A stretch of DNA of 64,000 nucleotides from contig JBOEGQ010000006.1 in NCBI GenBank assembly GCA_050633505.1, forward strand, positions 19,066-83,065. The letters run 5' to 3'. Below the pieces are notes generated by a model. It worked only from the letters and a program-made list of their open reading frames with translations, was not told the DNA's origin and ran no database searches. A program made the translations under genes and the position numbers. Each line of letters begins with the position of its first letter. The stretch's first letter is position 1. Source of the stretch: UBA1672 sp050633505. Lineage in GTDB: Bacteria; Pseudomonadota; Alphaproteobacteria; Micavibrionales; Micavibrionaceae. Positions 10,001 to 18,797 of this stretch are shown in pieces.

Positions 10001-13000
10001 GTTCAATTTAAATTCTGCAGATCTTGATCTGGCTTCATTAATTCTCAGCCGTATCTTTTTCACAACCGCAGATACAGCCGTTGGCGTTGGGCATTTAGGT
10101 ATAAACCCCTTCTCTTTACATATTGGCGCGAATAGTGCGTCAGATGCGTATCAAACACAATCACAGCCTTTGTTTAATATAACGGACCCGAATTCTAATT
10201 GGTTGAAAATACCGATTTTATCGGGACTGATTTTTGGAATTCTAGATCCTTTAATAAGCACGGTTATCCATTTGTTGCCTTATGTTCTGCCAACGTGGCT
10301 AACTGGCGAGGATGTGATGGGGGGGCGTTCGGACGACTCGTATTTTATGCCCTATGGCTCGGTTGAGTTTGGGAGTTTTGATGTGCAAAATATTGTAACC
10401 AGTGATGGTTATGCGCTTGATAGTCTCCATGCAGAACGCGGGATATTTGCAGGGGGAGGTAATAAGCCGACTTATTTGCGTGCACGTATGTCTGCAATAC
10501 AGCACCGTATTGATCGTTTAGAGGCACAAGGCGGGGCTGCAGATGAAATTCGGCAATTGCAAGATCAGAGTAATACATTGCAAGAAGAATTGGATACGTT
10601 GCGTCCGCAGGAGCTTGAGTTGTATAGGCTTCAAACGCGTTATGAGGATGACCCGGGTGCCTTTTCTGATCTTGATTATACGAGGTTGAGGGAATTAGAA
10701 AGACAGCTTGCGCATCGGGGGGGGATTGCAGTTGATGTGCAAAGTCTGGGCATTTATGGCATTGATGGGCCTGTAAGAGCCGGAGATATAATAATCGATG
10801 ATATTCATGGTTATGGTAGCTCGAGTTCAATGGGGAGTATCGCTTCATCCTATGGGCGGTTAGCTGAAGAGTTTGTCCAGAATGGTTATTCATCGCCGCA
10901 AAACAGTAGCACAAGCCAGCAGATATCAGATGCGGGGATAGGACTGCATTTGGGCACTGTTACCATCAATGATGCTGTGATGGAGGGGGGAATTCCCACG
11001 GTATATGCATTAGAGCAAGAGTTGCAGCAATTACCGGCAAGACCCCGTTATGACACGAGACGTAGAACAATAGAAGGCCTGTTGAGCAAGGTGAGGCGCT
11101 ATGAGGTTCTTGAGGTGCGCAGGCGTGAACTTGCGCGTAATGGCAGGCCTTATCTCGAAGAGGTTGAGCAAGAAGAATATAATGGCCTTCGTGTAGAACT
11201 CGCACAGGAATTTGGGGCGTATGTTTCTACAATCCGAATAGAGGATGCAAATATTGGTCTGGGTGAAGGACAAGAAGGCGTGCGCCTTAGGTCTTCTAAG
11301 GTTACACTTAGTGGTGTTGAAACCCATTATGGTGATTTTGAAGGAGATATTGTTCTTGATAATTTTGACGGCACCTTCCGTGTGGATGATAACGGGGTTC
11401 ATATTGACCGTCTGAGGATCAGTCAGATTACCTTGCCGAAGATGGATTTGTATTATGGTGGGTATGTCCTTTCTACTACAGGGGTTACAGAGTTCCATGA
11501 TTTATATTTACGGATGAGTGTTCCGTATAATGACGCCGGAGAACTGAATACCGGTCAGTTCATTGTGCATTCTATGAATATTGGTCGTATCGATGTGAAT
11601 GGTCTTGCAGGTGATATGGTGATGTCAGGCTCGTTAATACATATGAGTATATCGAGTGGTTCTCTTCATAATGTTTGGCTTAAAAACTTTGTCTTGGATG
11701 CGCCTGACCCCGAAGGGCTGGGATCGCAAGCCGGTATCGGGCATTTCTCTGAATTCCGTATTCAGGGGGCAATGGAAAATACGGCGTCCTTTGATTTAAA
11801 TCTCAATAGTCCCGGAGGCTCGGTATTTGATGAGCAAACGGAAAGCGTGAATTATAGTGCGATTACCGTTGATATGGTCGAAACATCCTTACAGAGAGTG
11901 CATTTACAACACCTTGTCGGAAGCGAAGGTCTTATCGTTATGGGGGGGGAGCCCATCGGCCCTGATGGACAGCCACCAAGGGGAAGTAATTTTGTTCGTA
12001 TCGGGTCTGCGGAATTGTCAACTTTGGCGGGGCAGCCAATTACCTTCCATGATGATAGCAGTATTTCAGCAGGGCTGGCCATTAACCTAGAGCTTTCGCA
12101 GATTGAATGGTATGCCGCCAAGGGGCGCATATTCAGTGAAGGCCCCGTTTCTTTGAACAATGTCACTGTAGATCTTGTTTATGGAAGCAGTGAAGAGCAC
12201 CCCATTATATTAAATAGTGTTTTAATTGGTGAGCTGTCTGTTCAAAAATTGCTGTTTGAACGTGGTGATGAAATTTACGGTATACAAAACAATGTAGAAG
12301 AAACGGCGTCTGATGCGGGGCTGGAGATCTACAATATTGCCATGGAAAATGTGCTGTTGAATCAAGACTATATGCCGGATAGTTTTGATTTTTCTATTAA
12401 TGATACGCCTGGTGCTCGTCCTCGGGAAAGTCGCATTGATCTGTTTGCGCAGCTCGCGCAGAATAATACGATTCTTTCTCGTTTATGGATTCCTGAGGAT
12501 GGACAAGTGACGATGAATTATCGTCAGGCGGGAAGGCTTATTTCCTTGAATGCGGAAGATTTATTCTTGAACGTTTTTTATGAGGATGCCTCGGTAGAGG
12601 ATGAATATATAAGCGCGTTGGTTAAATTTACCGGGATGGATACGGGAGATATTGTGTTTCGCGATACCGGAGATGAGTATGTTGTCTCTATTGGCGCTGG
12701 GGATGGTGCCGGAATGGATATTGAAACGTTACTTCTCGATAGTGTCAAATTCCAGAGTCCCGAGTTAAGTGTCGAGATGGAGGGGGGCGTGACGTTTAAT
12801 GAAATAGACTTGCGTATGGAGGTTACTCTCCCGAAGAATAAGCCAGAGGATGATGTGCGTCCTTTCTCTCAAATGTTTATCAGTGAATTGTACGCTGAAC
12901 GCGTGGATGCGGATGATATGGTCGTTGAATTTGAACATCAAGGCGAAGATACGGTCGCAGATGATGGTACGGTTACAGCGGGTAAGAAAACAACCGGAAG

Positions 13001-14573
13001 GATAGAGCTTGGCCGTGATGGGGCGCATGCCGGTATTTATGAATTGGGTTTGAGGGGGGCAAGGCCACCTGAGAATTTCTCTATTGAACCTGTCGTTATT
13101 GATATCCCCGAAGAAGAGCGTGTAGAGGGTGGCCCTACACAACGGGTTGATTGGGCACGCAGCATTCATGGTATTCTATCTACTGGCGATATTATTGCAG
13201 GTGGTATATCTGCGCGTATTGTACATGATGGCCGTAGATATGATATCGGGATGCATAATGGTGATAGTGCGCATCCTACTCATCCGAGTGAATGGAATAT
13301 TCGTGATGGTAATCCACACCTTCCAGGGGTCGTTATGGGAGGGTTCGAATATAATACTGACGATGAGTCCGTTATGTTCCGTAACGTAGAGGTTTCGGGG
13401 CTACATCTGCATGCACGTGAAGAAGGCGTCACATTGGACGTTCGTAAGATTAGTATTCCTGAGGAAGCATATATGTATCTCAATGGGGATGCCGTACAAC
13501 GGCAAATAGATGCCGGTCAGACCCCTGATTTATTAAACGTAATCCCAAGTATTGTGATTGAAGATGCATATTTTCGAGTGAACGATTTAAGTAGCCTTAT
13601 GAGTGAGCCAGAAAGTGATCAGCAGCAAGACCAGCAGCCTTTAGGTGTTTATGGAGATGAAGATAACCCGGGAATGCTTGATACGACCATTGATGGATTG
13701 AGACAGCTTCGAAGGATGGCAAGCTTTTATGAAACGGCACTAGATGGGGCGGATGGCCATATTGCAATTAGTATGCAAGGACTGTTTTTACCATTTATCG
13801 ATCAGCACACGATACGCGCGGATGTGCATCAAGGGCACGTTGTCTATGAAGAGTTTATAGAAGGTGGAAGCATGGGCTTATTTGATATGGATCTTCAAGC
13901 AAACCCTCGAATGCTTATTCTTTCGCATGCTGATGCGCCGTTGATTGGGTGGGACTTATCGCTGGATGAATACAGGCGTGCAAGGGATCACGGTGAAGTT
14001 CCATTGAAAAAAATGATGCAGCCTCGTGTCCATGCTTCTATTATTGGTGGCGCTGCTCTGTGGGATTGGTGGAACGACGGTGATGCAATTGAGGAAGACG
14101 AACCGGCGAATAAAGATTACTTTGAAATCACGGATATTGATGTCCAGTTGAGCAGTAATCACCCAACGAATATGCAGCCGATTACATATACGAATGAAGA
14201 TGGAACAATGTCTGCTGCGGGGATATTTGATCAAAATATGTTTAATAATCTGCGCGTTACTGGAGATCTTCAAACGATCGAAAATTCTGATAATCGTATT
14301 TGGCGAAGTTATGGTGCTTTTGATTTAAGTCGCCCCGGTGAGATTCAATATAGTATGGATGATCTGAACCTTGATGCGTTTGGCTTGCAAATGCGAGAAT
14401 CCAGAGGTGATGTCGGGTCCAGTATCACAACAGGTCCTATTACCTTGTCAGGATTAAAGGATGGGCGTTTAACTTTTGATGGTTATACGCCAGTGATGTT
14501 GGAAGGGCACCTATTATCAGGGGAAATTAATAATCTGAGATGGATGCCGGAGCCAAGTGAGGGGGATGAGTAA
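7002..14573 (+). CDS. Giant DUF4157 (eCIS core domain) protein, putative eCIS cargo or structural giant
   Basis: A 2523-residue protein. Residues ~45-140 form a DUF4157 domain: HEMVH at 101-105 gives the HExxH metal site, preceded by GSVYLDPKRY and followed by EAEKEADALAQRY (third ligand probably Glu127 or Glu129). Charged coiled-coil segments lie near 385-450, 1163-1240 and 1334-1406. A hydrophobic stretch near 1067-1101 (ILSGLIFGILDPLISTVIHL) could enter a membrane. From ~1400 to the end the chain is dominated by alternating, Asp/Gly-rich beta strands with little helix, reminiscent of AsmA/TamB-like or beta-helical proteins. DUF4157 is strongly linked to eCIS loci. There is no recognisable catalytic toxin domain. 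Its size (about 12% of the window) suggests either a giant effector or a length-defining or surface component. Confidence 0.85.
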   Translation: MSAKEAVQPVSDIRSEKSTFSCNSIVSDTNSERAKQTEDLVRDIAPQLGLRVSDMKIFSDEQAERVVGVHGFRGLMRDGSVYLDPKRYQASSTAGRALLAHEMVHVAQRTEWRGLQAGRGASVYEAEKEADALAQRYAAGHRMRAPVHALPEGHSAAFEGASAFDSLGVVPVDDIFKSELARIKAILEQEDIGSDEVEDVLRILDNVTLPDALSIMHNVWCVPLIRSLESEHVERWRGQVIACYASLDWLDIFTTDHAFFDGMDLRSLNAHERVMVQKVLANLRLSQLQEVLDDENNGPVVRALISAPLDIGATVHTFNQEIEQRHTAIREDFGVTLPEEARQPASFVQNILELANEGKFPEILSLFNVYTEQLNLSVSDVRRRDQDEAQRRLDHVSGEILLAERDALEAEQRATEESARLAEEEEEAQRRARTQLRRQEVVLRSVVQQLDDEGVVQRIIDFALEQNIYNADTKPQGFSADGFLSLLRYRAPDRNITLLERLLYRGIDDWAVRDYEARFAYDVLSQMAPDAQERFKRIRGGQLYNRLISNLPHSYLLRDDALFIGQEGVQAILSEEPYQFVSQVFEQIVTFFEDNCFLNKREAVAGFYAIVQLTPPVLGEKNRADQEESALDQAQKDIFRPVLVHRLDALGQIERMLNSLPESFLYSEGNWRGLSKIISALDPRSAQNLARNYLGKGWFDWMVTDREAFLGYRLYRMLSPEDQREINARFDNDIFGHITSEMSGDMRSHITLNPYRGADDPYARIPVLEELADSSFWQDEERATPEAVDVRVGLAVSMGYHREVFDLSKRMEVYLIPELMPVVNRYRLFVPRVRPEYVSLEVEGRPWYDEGVLQTLRDAGGYVVALVATLVQAGYGSSITVRGNAEQLEALLGEGLHFSTVGASVSNEEVPDGVGTTSTPSAQNPGVQQLTNEEVEAVGALLGDNDFELILDMDRDKVIGQIGSMDLSDIYVFVGDSKITIGQVSLSDLRFNAIFSVGEAFNLNSADLDLASLILSRIFFTTADTAVGVGHLGINPFSLHIGANSASDAYQTQSQPLFNITDPNSNWLKIPILSGLIFGILDPLISTVIHLLPYVLPTWLTGEDVMGGRSDDSYFMPYGSVEFGSFDVQNIVTSDGYALDSLHAERGIFAGGGNKPTYLRARMSAIQHRIDRLEAQGGAADEIRQLQDQSNTLQEELDTLRPQELELYRLQTRYEDDPGAFSDLDYTRLRELERQLAHRGGIAVDVQSLGIYGIDGPVRAGDIIIDDIHGYGSSSSMGSIASSYGRLAEEFVQNGYSSPQNSSTSQQISDAGIGLHLGTVTINDAVMEGGIPTVYALEQELQQLPARPRYDTRRRTIEGLLSKVRRYEVLEVRRRELARNGRPYLEEVEQEEYNGLRVELAQEFGAYVSTIRIEDANIGLGEGQEGVRLRSSKVTLSGVETHYGDFEGDIVLDNFDGTFRVDDNGVHIDRLRISQITLPKMDLYYGGYVLSTTGVTEFHDLYLRMSVPYNDAGELNTGQFIVHSMNIGRIDVNGLAGDMVMSGSLIHMSISSGSLHNVWLKNFVLDAPDPEGLGSQAGIGHFSEFRIQGAMENTASFDLNLNSPGGSVFDEQTESVNYSAITVDMVETSLQRVHLQHLVGSEGLIVMGGEPIGPDGQPPRGSNFVRIGSAELSTLAGQPITFHDDSSISAGLAINLELSQIEWYAAKGRIFSEGPVSLNNVTVDLVYGSSEEHPIILNSVLIGELSVQKLLFERGDEIYGIQNNVEETASDAGLEIYNIAMENVLLNQDYMPDSFDFSINDTPGARPRESRIDLFAQLAQNNTILSRLWIPEDGQVTMNYRQAGRLISLNAEDLFLNVFYEDASVEDEYISALVKFTGMDTGDIVFRDTGDEYVVSIGAGDGAGMDIETLLLDSVKFQSPELSVEMEGGVTFNEIDLRMEVTLPKNKPEDDVRPFSQMFISELYAERVDADDMVVEFEHQGEDTVADDGTVTAGKKTTGRIELGRDGAHAGIYELGLRGARPPENFSIEPVVIDIPEEERVEGGPTQRVDWARSIHGILSTGDIIAGGISARIVHDGRRYDIGMHNGDSAHPTHPSEWNIRDGNPHLPGVVMGGFEYNTDDESVMFRNVEVSGLHLHAREEGVTLDVRKISIPEEAYMYLNGDAVQRQIDAGQTPDLLNVIPSIVIEDAYFRVNDLSSLMSEPESDQQQDQQPLGVYGDEDNPGMLDTTIDGLRQLRRMASFYETALDGADGHIAISMQGLFLPFIDQHTIRADVHQGHVVYEEFIEGGSMGLFDMDLQANPRMLILSHADAPLIGWDLSLDEYRRARDHGEVPLKKMMQPRVHASIIGGAALWDWWNDGDAIEEDEPANKDYFEITDIDVQLSSNHPTNMQPITYTNEDGTMSAAGIFDQNMFNNLRVTGDLQTIENSDNRIWRSYGAFDLSRPGEIQYSMDDLNLDAFGLQMRESRGDVGSSITTGPITLSGLKDGRLTFDGYTPVMLEGHLLSGEINNLRWMPEPSEGDE

Positions 14574-15902
14574 ATGTTGGAAAAAGTGCCGTCACCTAAA
14601 AGACATGATCAAAATATGCATGGTAAAGATATGCCATCGAATACACCAAAGGGGGGGAGTAGCCGTGCACATGTGAATCCCTTAGAGAAGGATGCACGTG
14701 ATTTTGCGCTTAATGATCGTACGTTGAGTAATGCATCTTCCTTTTCAATGCCGAAGGGGCAAGAAATTGATCATAGTGCGACATTATCTTATGGCACAGG
14801 ACGGGCGTTACCATCTGATCAGCAGACCAAATATAGTGCTATTTTAGGATATGATTTCAGTGATGTACGGATTTACAGTGATGATACAGCGGCGCAAGCA
14901 GCAGAAGATATCGGCGCAGCGGCATTTGCAAAGGGGAATGATATCGTCTTTGGGAAGGGGCAACAACAAACCGGTGATATAGAGAGTGAACGCCTTTTAG
15001 CACACGAAATGGCACATGTTGCGCAATTCAAGGCGGGAAAGACAGGTGGTAAAGTATTGCGTTCTGATCGGGATGGGCGTGGTCTTGGTCGAAATCCGCC
15101 GGAGGGAGGCTTTGATGTTGTTGAAAGTACCGGGGTGGAAGATAACCATGTTTTGTTTGGAATGGATTCTGCGCAGTTAGATGGTGGTATGCTTGCAGAG
15201 CTGGAGCAGGAGCTTTCAGGTTGGCCTTTTCCTGTTGTTGTTGATATTTATGGGTATGCATCTTTAGAGGGGGATGATGAATATAATCTGAATTTAGCCG
15301 CGCATCGTGCAGTGGCTGTGAAGGAGGCTATTTATACTATGCTGCCTTTGGGCTCGCGCGTTATCGCCCATGCATTTGGTGAAACAGACAGTTTTGGTGA
15401 CCCTGATCAAAACCGCCGAGTTGGTCTTGATGTGAAGCCTAATTTATTGTTTCAGCCATTATTACCTATGCCTGTTGTACCCACCCAACCAGAGTTCAAT
15501 GATTTGTTGCCCGGAACCCTTCCTGATGATGGGGGGCAAGATCAACCTTTCTTCTCTCCTCCGACTCCTTTGTACAATGTTCCCCCATTGGATTACGGTA
15601 ATATGGCGCGCTCTTCTGGGGCGAGAGGGCAAAATCTGGGGCATATCTTTGATGATGATCTTCAGCGAAGCTATCAGCAGATGATGGGAGAGATGTATCC
15701 GTTTTTAGATCCGGAATTAAGGCACTTCTTGGTTCAAATGACGTTAGATTCAAGTGTTGAATCGTATATGAGCCGTGAGCACCCCAATCTTCTTGATCGT
15801 ATGGCAGAAGAAGACCGCCAAAATGGAACTGAGGCTACGGGCGTGCAAGTTACGGATGAGCAACTTAAAAAAGCATATGATCTTTTTATAGACCTATTTT
15901 AG
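14574..15902 (+). CDS. DUF4157 - OmpA-like domain fusion protein
   Basis: A 442-residue protein whose ATG follows directly on the stop of the giant gene. After a disordered N-terminus (1-75), a DUF4157 domain covers ~80-160: ALPSDQQTKYSAILGYDFSD, then HEMAHVAQ with the HExxH site at 144-148. Residues ~170-270 form an OmpA C-terminal-type domain: VLFGMDSAQLD, VVVDIYGYASLEGDDEYN, NLAAHRAVAVKEAI and NRRVGLDV, which in OmpA proteins bind peptidoglycan. The rest (270-442) is Pro-rich and then helical. No signal peptide is seen, so it is probably a particle component or cargo rather than an envelope protein of the host; the OmpA part may bind the target's cell wall or anchor the particle to it. Confidence 0.85.
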   Translation: MLEKVPSPKRHDQNMHGKDMPSNTPKGGSSRAHVNPLEKDARDFALNDRTLSNASSFSMPKGQEIDHSATLSYGTGRALPSDQQTKYSAILGYDFSDVRIYSDDTAAQAAEDIGAAAFAKGNDIVFGKGQQQTGDIESERLLAHEMAHVAQFKAGKTGGKVLRSDRDGRGLGRNPPEGGFDVVESTGVEDNHVLFGMDSAQLDGGMLAELEQELSGWPFPVVVDIYGYASLEGDDEYNLNLAAHRAVAVKEAIYTMLPLGSRVIAHAFGETDSFGDPDQNRRVGLDVKPNLLFQPLLPMPVVPTQPEFNDLLPGTLPDDGGQDQPFFSPPTPLYNVPPLDYGNMARSSGARGQNLGHIFDDDLQRSYQQMMGEMYPFLDPELRHFLVQMTLDSSVESYMSREHPNLLDRMAEEDRQNGTEATGVQVTDEQLKKAYDLFIDLF

Positions 15903-15953
15903 AGGGTGTATGAAAACATGTGAGGACAACTTTAGAAAAGTGTCCCTTGGTGC

Positions 15954-15981
15954 TTGAGGTTAAGATTATTCTCGGTATGAT
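15954..15981 (+). promoter_or_regulatory. Possible sigma-70-type promoter inside the eCIS operon
   Basis: The gap 15903-16092 is the longest in the eCIS block. It contains TTGAGG (15954-15959) and TATGAT (15976-15981) separated by 16 nt, a fair -35/-10 pair that would transcribe the baseplate genes from 16093 on. The 110 nt between it and the ATG are AT-rich and hold no recognised element. This is a pattern match only. Confidence 0.35.
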
Positions 15982-16092
15982 TTCATTATATTTTGTATCT
16001 TAAATTGATTTTTAGATGCTCGCCATGGGTGATGCGTTTCTTATGGTTTCTGTGTTAATATATTGATATAACTTAATAATGGTGCTGAAGGT

Positions 16093-16755
16093 ATGGCGGA
16101 GTCCCCGTTATCTGTGAAACTGGTTAAGGCTGGTATCTTATTGCTTGATACTGTGAATGCGTCAATTGTTAAGGTTGTGCCTTTGCAATATAATCCCGAA
16201 ACTTTAACACGTAGTTTACAAGTGCGCGGAGGGGGTAGTGAAGGCGGTGCGCAGGGGGATGCAAGACGTCTTTCGGGCCCTCCGGTTGAGAGTTACACGG
16301 TTGAGGCCATATGGGATGCAACGGATCGTGTTACCGCCCAATCCACGAATGATAGTGTGATTGGGGATCTCTCAGTTTTTGAAACAATCTTATATCCTGA
16401 GAGCCAAAATATGATGGATAACCATGAGCTTGCCGGATTAGGTGCGTGGAATATTATTCCGGTACAAAAGCCTTTGACGGTTTTCTCATGGGGAAATAAT
16501 CGGGTTATGCCGGTTCGTATTACCAGCTTTAGTGTGACGGAAGATGCATTTGATAATGCGCTTAACCCTGTGCGTGCACGGATTAGCCTTGGAATGCAGG
16601 TTTTGACTGTTGATGAACTTGGGCATGACAGCATCGGAGGGACCTTATACATGGCATATCAGAAGCAAAAAGAAGGACTTGCAAATGCCCAGCTAAATGG
16701 TGCGCTTGATGCATTGGGGTTGCAAGGTAACGAAATACTGTCTGCGATTGCATAG
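16093..16755 (+). CDS. Afp7-like contractile injection system tube-initiator protein
   Basis: A 220-residue protein that would sit between the baseplate hub and the first tube ring. It matches the CIS tube protein family: KLVKAGILLLDTVNASIVKV followed by PLQYNPETLTRSLQ, then a Gly-rich loop, GPPVESYTVEAIWDATDR, and WGNNRVMPVRITSFSVTEDAF with ALNPVRARISLGMQVLT near the end. In Afp and PVC the Afp7 protein also carries a LysM domain; here the LysM-like part is encoded separately by the next gene. It is the first gene of the baseplate half of the operon and has a modest ribosome-binding site (GAAGG). Confidence 0.85.
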   Translation: MAESPLSVKLVKAGILLLDTVNASIVKVVPLQYNPETLTRSLQVRGGGSEGGAQGDARRLSGPPVESYTVEAIWDATDRVTAQSTNDSVIGDLSVFETILYPESQNMMDNHELAGLGAWNIIPVQKPLTVFSWGNNRVMPVRITSFSVTEDAFDNALNPVRARISLGMQVLTVDELGHDSIGGTLYMAYQKQKEGLANAQLNGALDALGLQGNEILSAIA

Positions 16756-16765
16756 GAAAAAAAAT

Positions 16766-17089
16766 ATGTCCCGGTCTTATTTCTCACCTGATAGCCGTTA
16801 TTACAATATTGATACTGCCGAGGCATCCGATAGCGAAGGGCGTGAGGTTAAATATGTAAAGCGGCGCTTTATCCCGCAGGAAGATACGTTTTCACAAACG
16901 GGCGTTTATGAAGTCAAGAGTTCGGATCGGCCTGATTTGATTGCTCATGAGGTTTTTAAGGATGCGAAGGCGTTTTGGCGGGTATGCGATGCGAACGGAA
17001 TTATGCATCCTGAGTCTATGGCGGATGAGGAGGGTGACGTTTTGCGCGTGACCTTACCGGAAGGGGTTAGGATTCCGAATAATGATTGA
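16766..17089 (+). CDS. LysM/gpX-like baseplate hub protein
   Basis: A 107-residue protein. The ATG at 16766 is chosen because AGGA lies just upstream; a longer frame starting at 16697 would overlap the preceding gene by about 60 nt. The sequence RYYNIDTAEASDSEGREVKY, then RRFIPQ, IAHEVFKDAKAFWRVCDANG and PESMADEEGDVLRVTLP is typical of the tail-X/LysM-like proteins that join tube and hub in phage tails and eCIS baseplates (T4 gp53-like, C-terminal half of Afp7). It overlaps the next gene by eight bases. Confidence 0.75.
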   Translation: MSRSYFSPDSRYYNIDTAEASDSEGREVKYVKRRFIPQEDTFSQTGVYEVKSSDRPDLIAHEVFKDAKAFWRVCDANGIMHPESMADEEGDVLRVTLPEGVRIPNND

Positions 17090-18242
17090 GGGCGCTCACC
17101 TGATAATGGAAATCGGAGATTTGACACTGGACTTTGCACCGCAAAGTGTTGTTGAGGCTCTGGTTGACTTGCAGGTCAATGAATCCTCTGGTACGCAACG
17201 TAGCGGATTTCAATTCAAGTTGCAGTATGATGTGGAAAGTGAAATAGGTCGTGACCTTCTTCCGACAGGGTTTTTTGATGCGCCTAGGCGTGTGAAATTT
17301 ACACTCCTCATGCATGGCAGCACTCATACGCTTATAGATGGAATTATTACACGTCAGGATATAACGCAGAGCTCTACGCCCGGGCAGTCTTCTTTAACTG
17401 TTACAGGTATGGATTTAACACAAGTGATGGATCAGATTGATTTAACCGGTGTTCCTATGCCTGCCATGCCAACTTTTGCGCAGGTGAATGTTATTTTGGC
17501 GCCATATATGGTGTATGGCATTGTGCCGACGGTTATTCCGACCGTACAGCTGGCGAATTTTAATCCTGCAAAGTCTGTACCTGCCCGACAGGGAACAGAT
17601 TATGCGCATGTTACACGTTTGGCATCTGAGGCGGGGTATGTGTTCTACATTTACCACGATGACAATCAGGGGGAAAACGTGGCCTATTGGGGGCCGGAGG
17701 TGCAACTTGGTGAGGTGCAAAAATCATTAAGTGTCAATATGGATACGGATAGCAATGTTGACTCAATTAGTTTCGGTTATGACGGTATCAGTAAGCCGCT
17801 TTATACACTTATGCATAAAGATGATGATGTATCCGGGCTTACTATTCCTATTCCGCTTCCGGGGGTTAACCCTTTATCGCCGCCATTAGGGCCGGAACTC
17901 ATTGCGCCGCGTAAATTTGTGCAGATTAACCATAAGGAAAGAAAGACAGAGGATGACGATGCAATGGCGAAGAGTTCATTGCCGGAGGTCATTATGCGAG
18001 GCCTGAGCAAGGCAGCGCGAGGGGCAAATGTCGTGAACGCATCCGGTTCTTTGGATGTTCTGCGATATGGTGGTTTGCTTCGTGCAAGGCATTTGGTGGG
18101 AGTTAGAGGGGCTGGGGATCGCTATAACGGTTTTTATTATGTCGACAAAACAACAACGACATTAAAACCGGGGTCTATCCAGCAGAGTTTTTCATTGAAG
18201 CGGAATGCACATGGCGCCTTTCCGGGCAGTGTTGCGGCGTAG
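17082..18242 (+). CDS. Baseplate hub protein (gp27/phage protein D-like, N-terminal part of Afp8)
   Basis: A 386-residue hub protein. It begins with a beta-rich region (MEIGDLTLDFAPQSVVEALV) and has the hub-type stretch LIDGIITRQDITQSSTPGQS followed by LTVTGMDLTQVMDQIDLTG, and the second tube-like fold with YAHVTRLASEAGYVFYIYHD. These are features of the VgrG/gp27-type hub, which trimerises to receive the hexameric tube. The C-terminal region (GFYYVDKTTTTLKPGSIQQ) fits the same family. In Afp8 and VgrG the hub and spike are one chain; here the spike is encoded 12 nt downstream as a separate protein. Confidence 0.85.
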   Translation: MIEGAHLIMEIGDLTLDFAPQSVVEALVDLQVNESSGTQRSGFQFKLQYDVESEIGRDLLPTGFFDAPRRVKFTLLMHGSTHTLIDGIITRQDITQSSTPGQSSLTVTGMDLTQVMDQIDLTGVPMPAMPTFAQVNVILAPYMVYGIVPTVIPTVQLANFNPAKSVPARQGTDYAHVTRLASEAGYVFYIYHDDNQGENVAYWGPEVQLGEVQKSLSVNMDTDSNVDSISFGYDGISKPLYTLMHKDDDVSGLTIPIPLPGVNPLSPPLGPELIAPRKFVQINHKERKTEDDDAMAKSSLPEVIMRGLSKAARGANVVNASGSLDVLRYGGLLRARHLVGVRGAGDRYNGFYYVDKTTTTLKPGSIQQSFSLKRNAHGAFPGSVAA

Positions 18243-18254
18243 ATAAGGGGAATA

Positions 18255-18770
18255 ATGTCTGAAGCAAAAAGATTTTACGGTAAATATAGAGGGACGGTGA
18301 TCAATAATGTTGATCCACTACAGACCGGGCGCATTATAGTTCAGGTTCCTGATGTTTTGGGCTTGAATATTTCGAGTTGGGCTATGCCTTGTTTTCCTGT
18401 GGGAGGTGTCCAGTCGGGTAGCTTTGCTGTGCCTCAAATTGGAACAGGGGTCTGGGTTGAGTTTGAGCAGGGCAATCCTGATTACCCGATATGGACGGGG
18501 TGTTATTATAAAACGGCTGCTGAAGTGCCGGCTTTGGCTCTTGCTGCGCCGCCTGGTGTTGACAATATGGTGATGCAAACCACAGGGCAGAATAGTTTTA
18601 TGATCAATGATACGCCCGGTCCGACGGGGGGCATACTTCTTAAAACGACAACGGGTGCGATGATTTCGATTAATGATGTGGGGATTACCATTTCCAACGG
18701 TAAGGGGGCATCTATTTTGATGTCAGGGCCTTCGGTCACGGTGAATGGTGGTGCCTTGGTGGTGACGTAG
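18255..18770 (+). CDS. Central spike / baseplate assembly protein V-like (gp5 OB-fold and spike)
   Basis: A 171-residue spike protein. The N-terminal ~85 residues form an OB-fold of the gpV/VgrG type (FYGKYRGTVINNVDPLQTGR, IIVQVPDV, IGTGVWVEFEQGNPDYPIWT). The C-terminal part has short alternating beta segments (GGILLKTTTGAMISINDVGI, NGKGASILMSGPSVTVNGGA) that form the triple-stranded needle. It would be the membrane-piercing tip, capped by the PAAR-like protein encoded next. It has a clear ribosome-binding site (AAGGGGA). Confidence 0.9.
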   Translation: MSEAKRFYGKYRGTVINNVDPLQTGRIIVQVPDVLGLNISSWAMPCFPVGGVQSGSFAVPQIGTGVWVEFEQGNPDYPIWTGCYYKTAAEVPALALAAPPGVDNMVMQTTGQNSFMINDTPGPTGGILLKTTTGAMISINDVGITISNGKGASILMSGPSVTVNGGALVVT

Positions 18771-18797
18771 GAATTTTTATGTGTGTGAGGAGATAAT

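Noticed and set aside
10345..10914. Open frame of 189 codons on the - strand within the giant gene
   Set aside because: Rich in His, Gln and Tyr as expected for an antisense shadow; no family features and the + strand frame is continuous for 7.5 kb.
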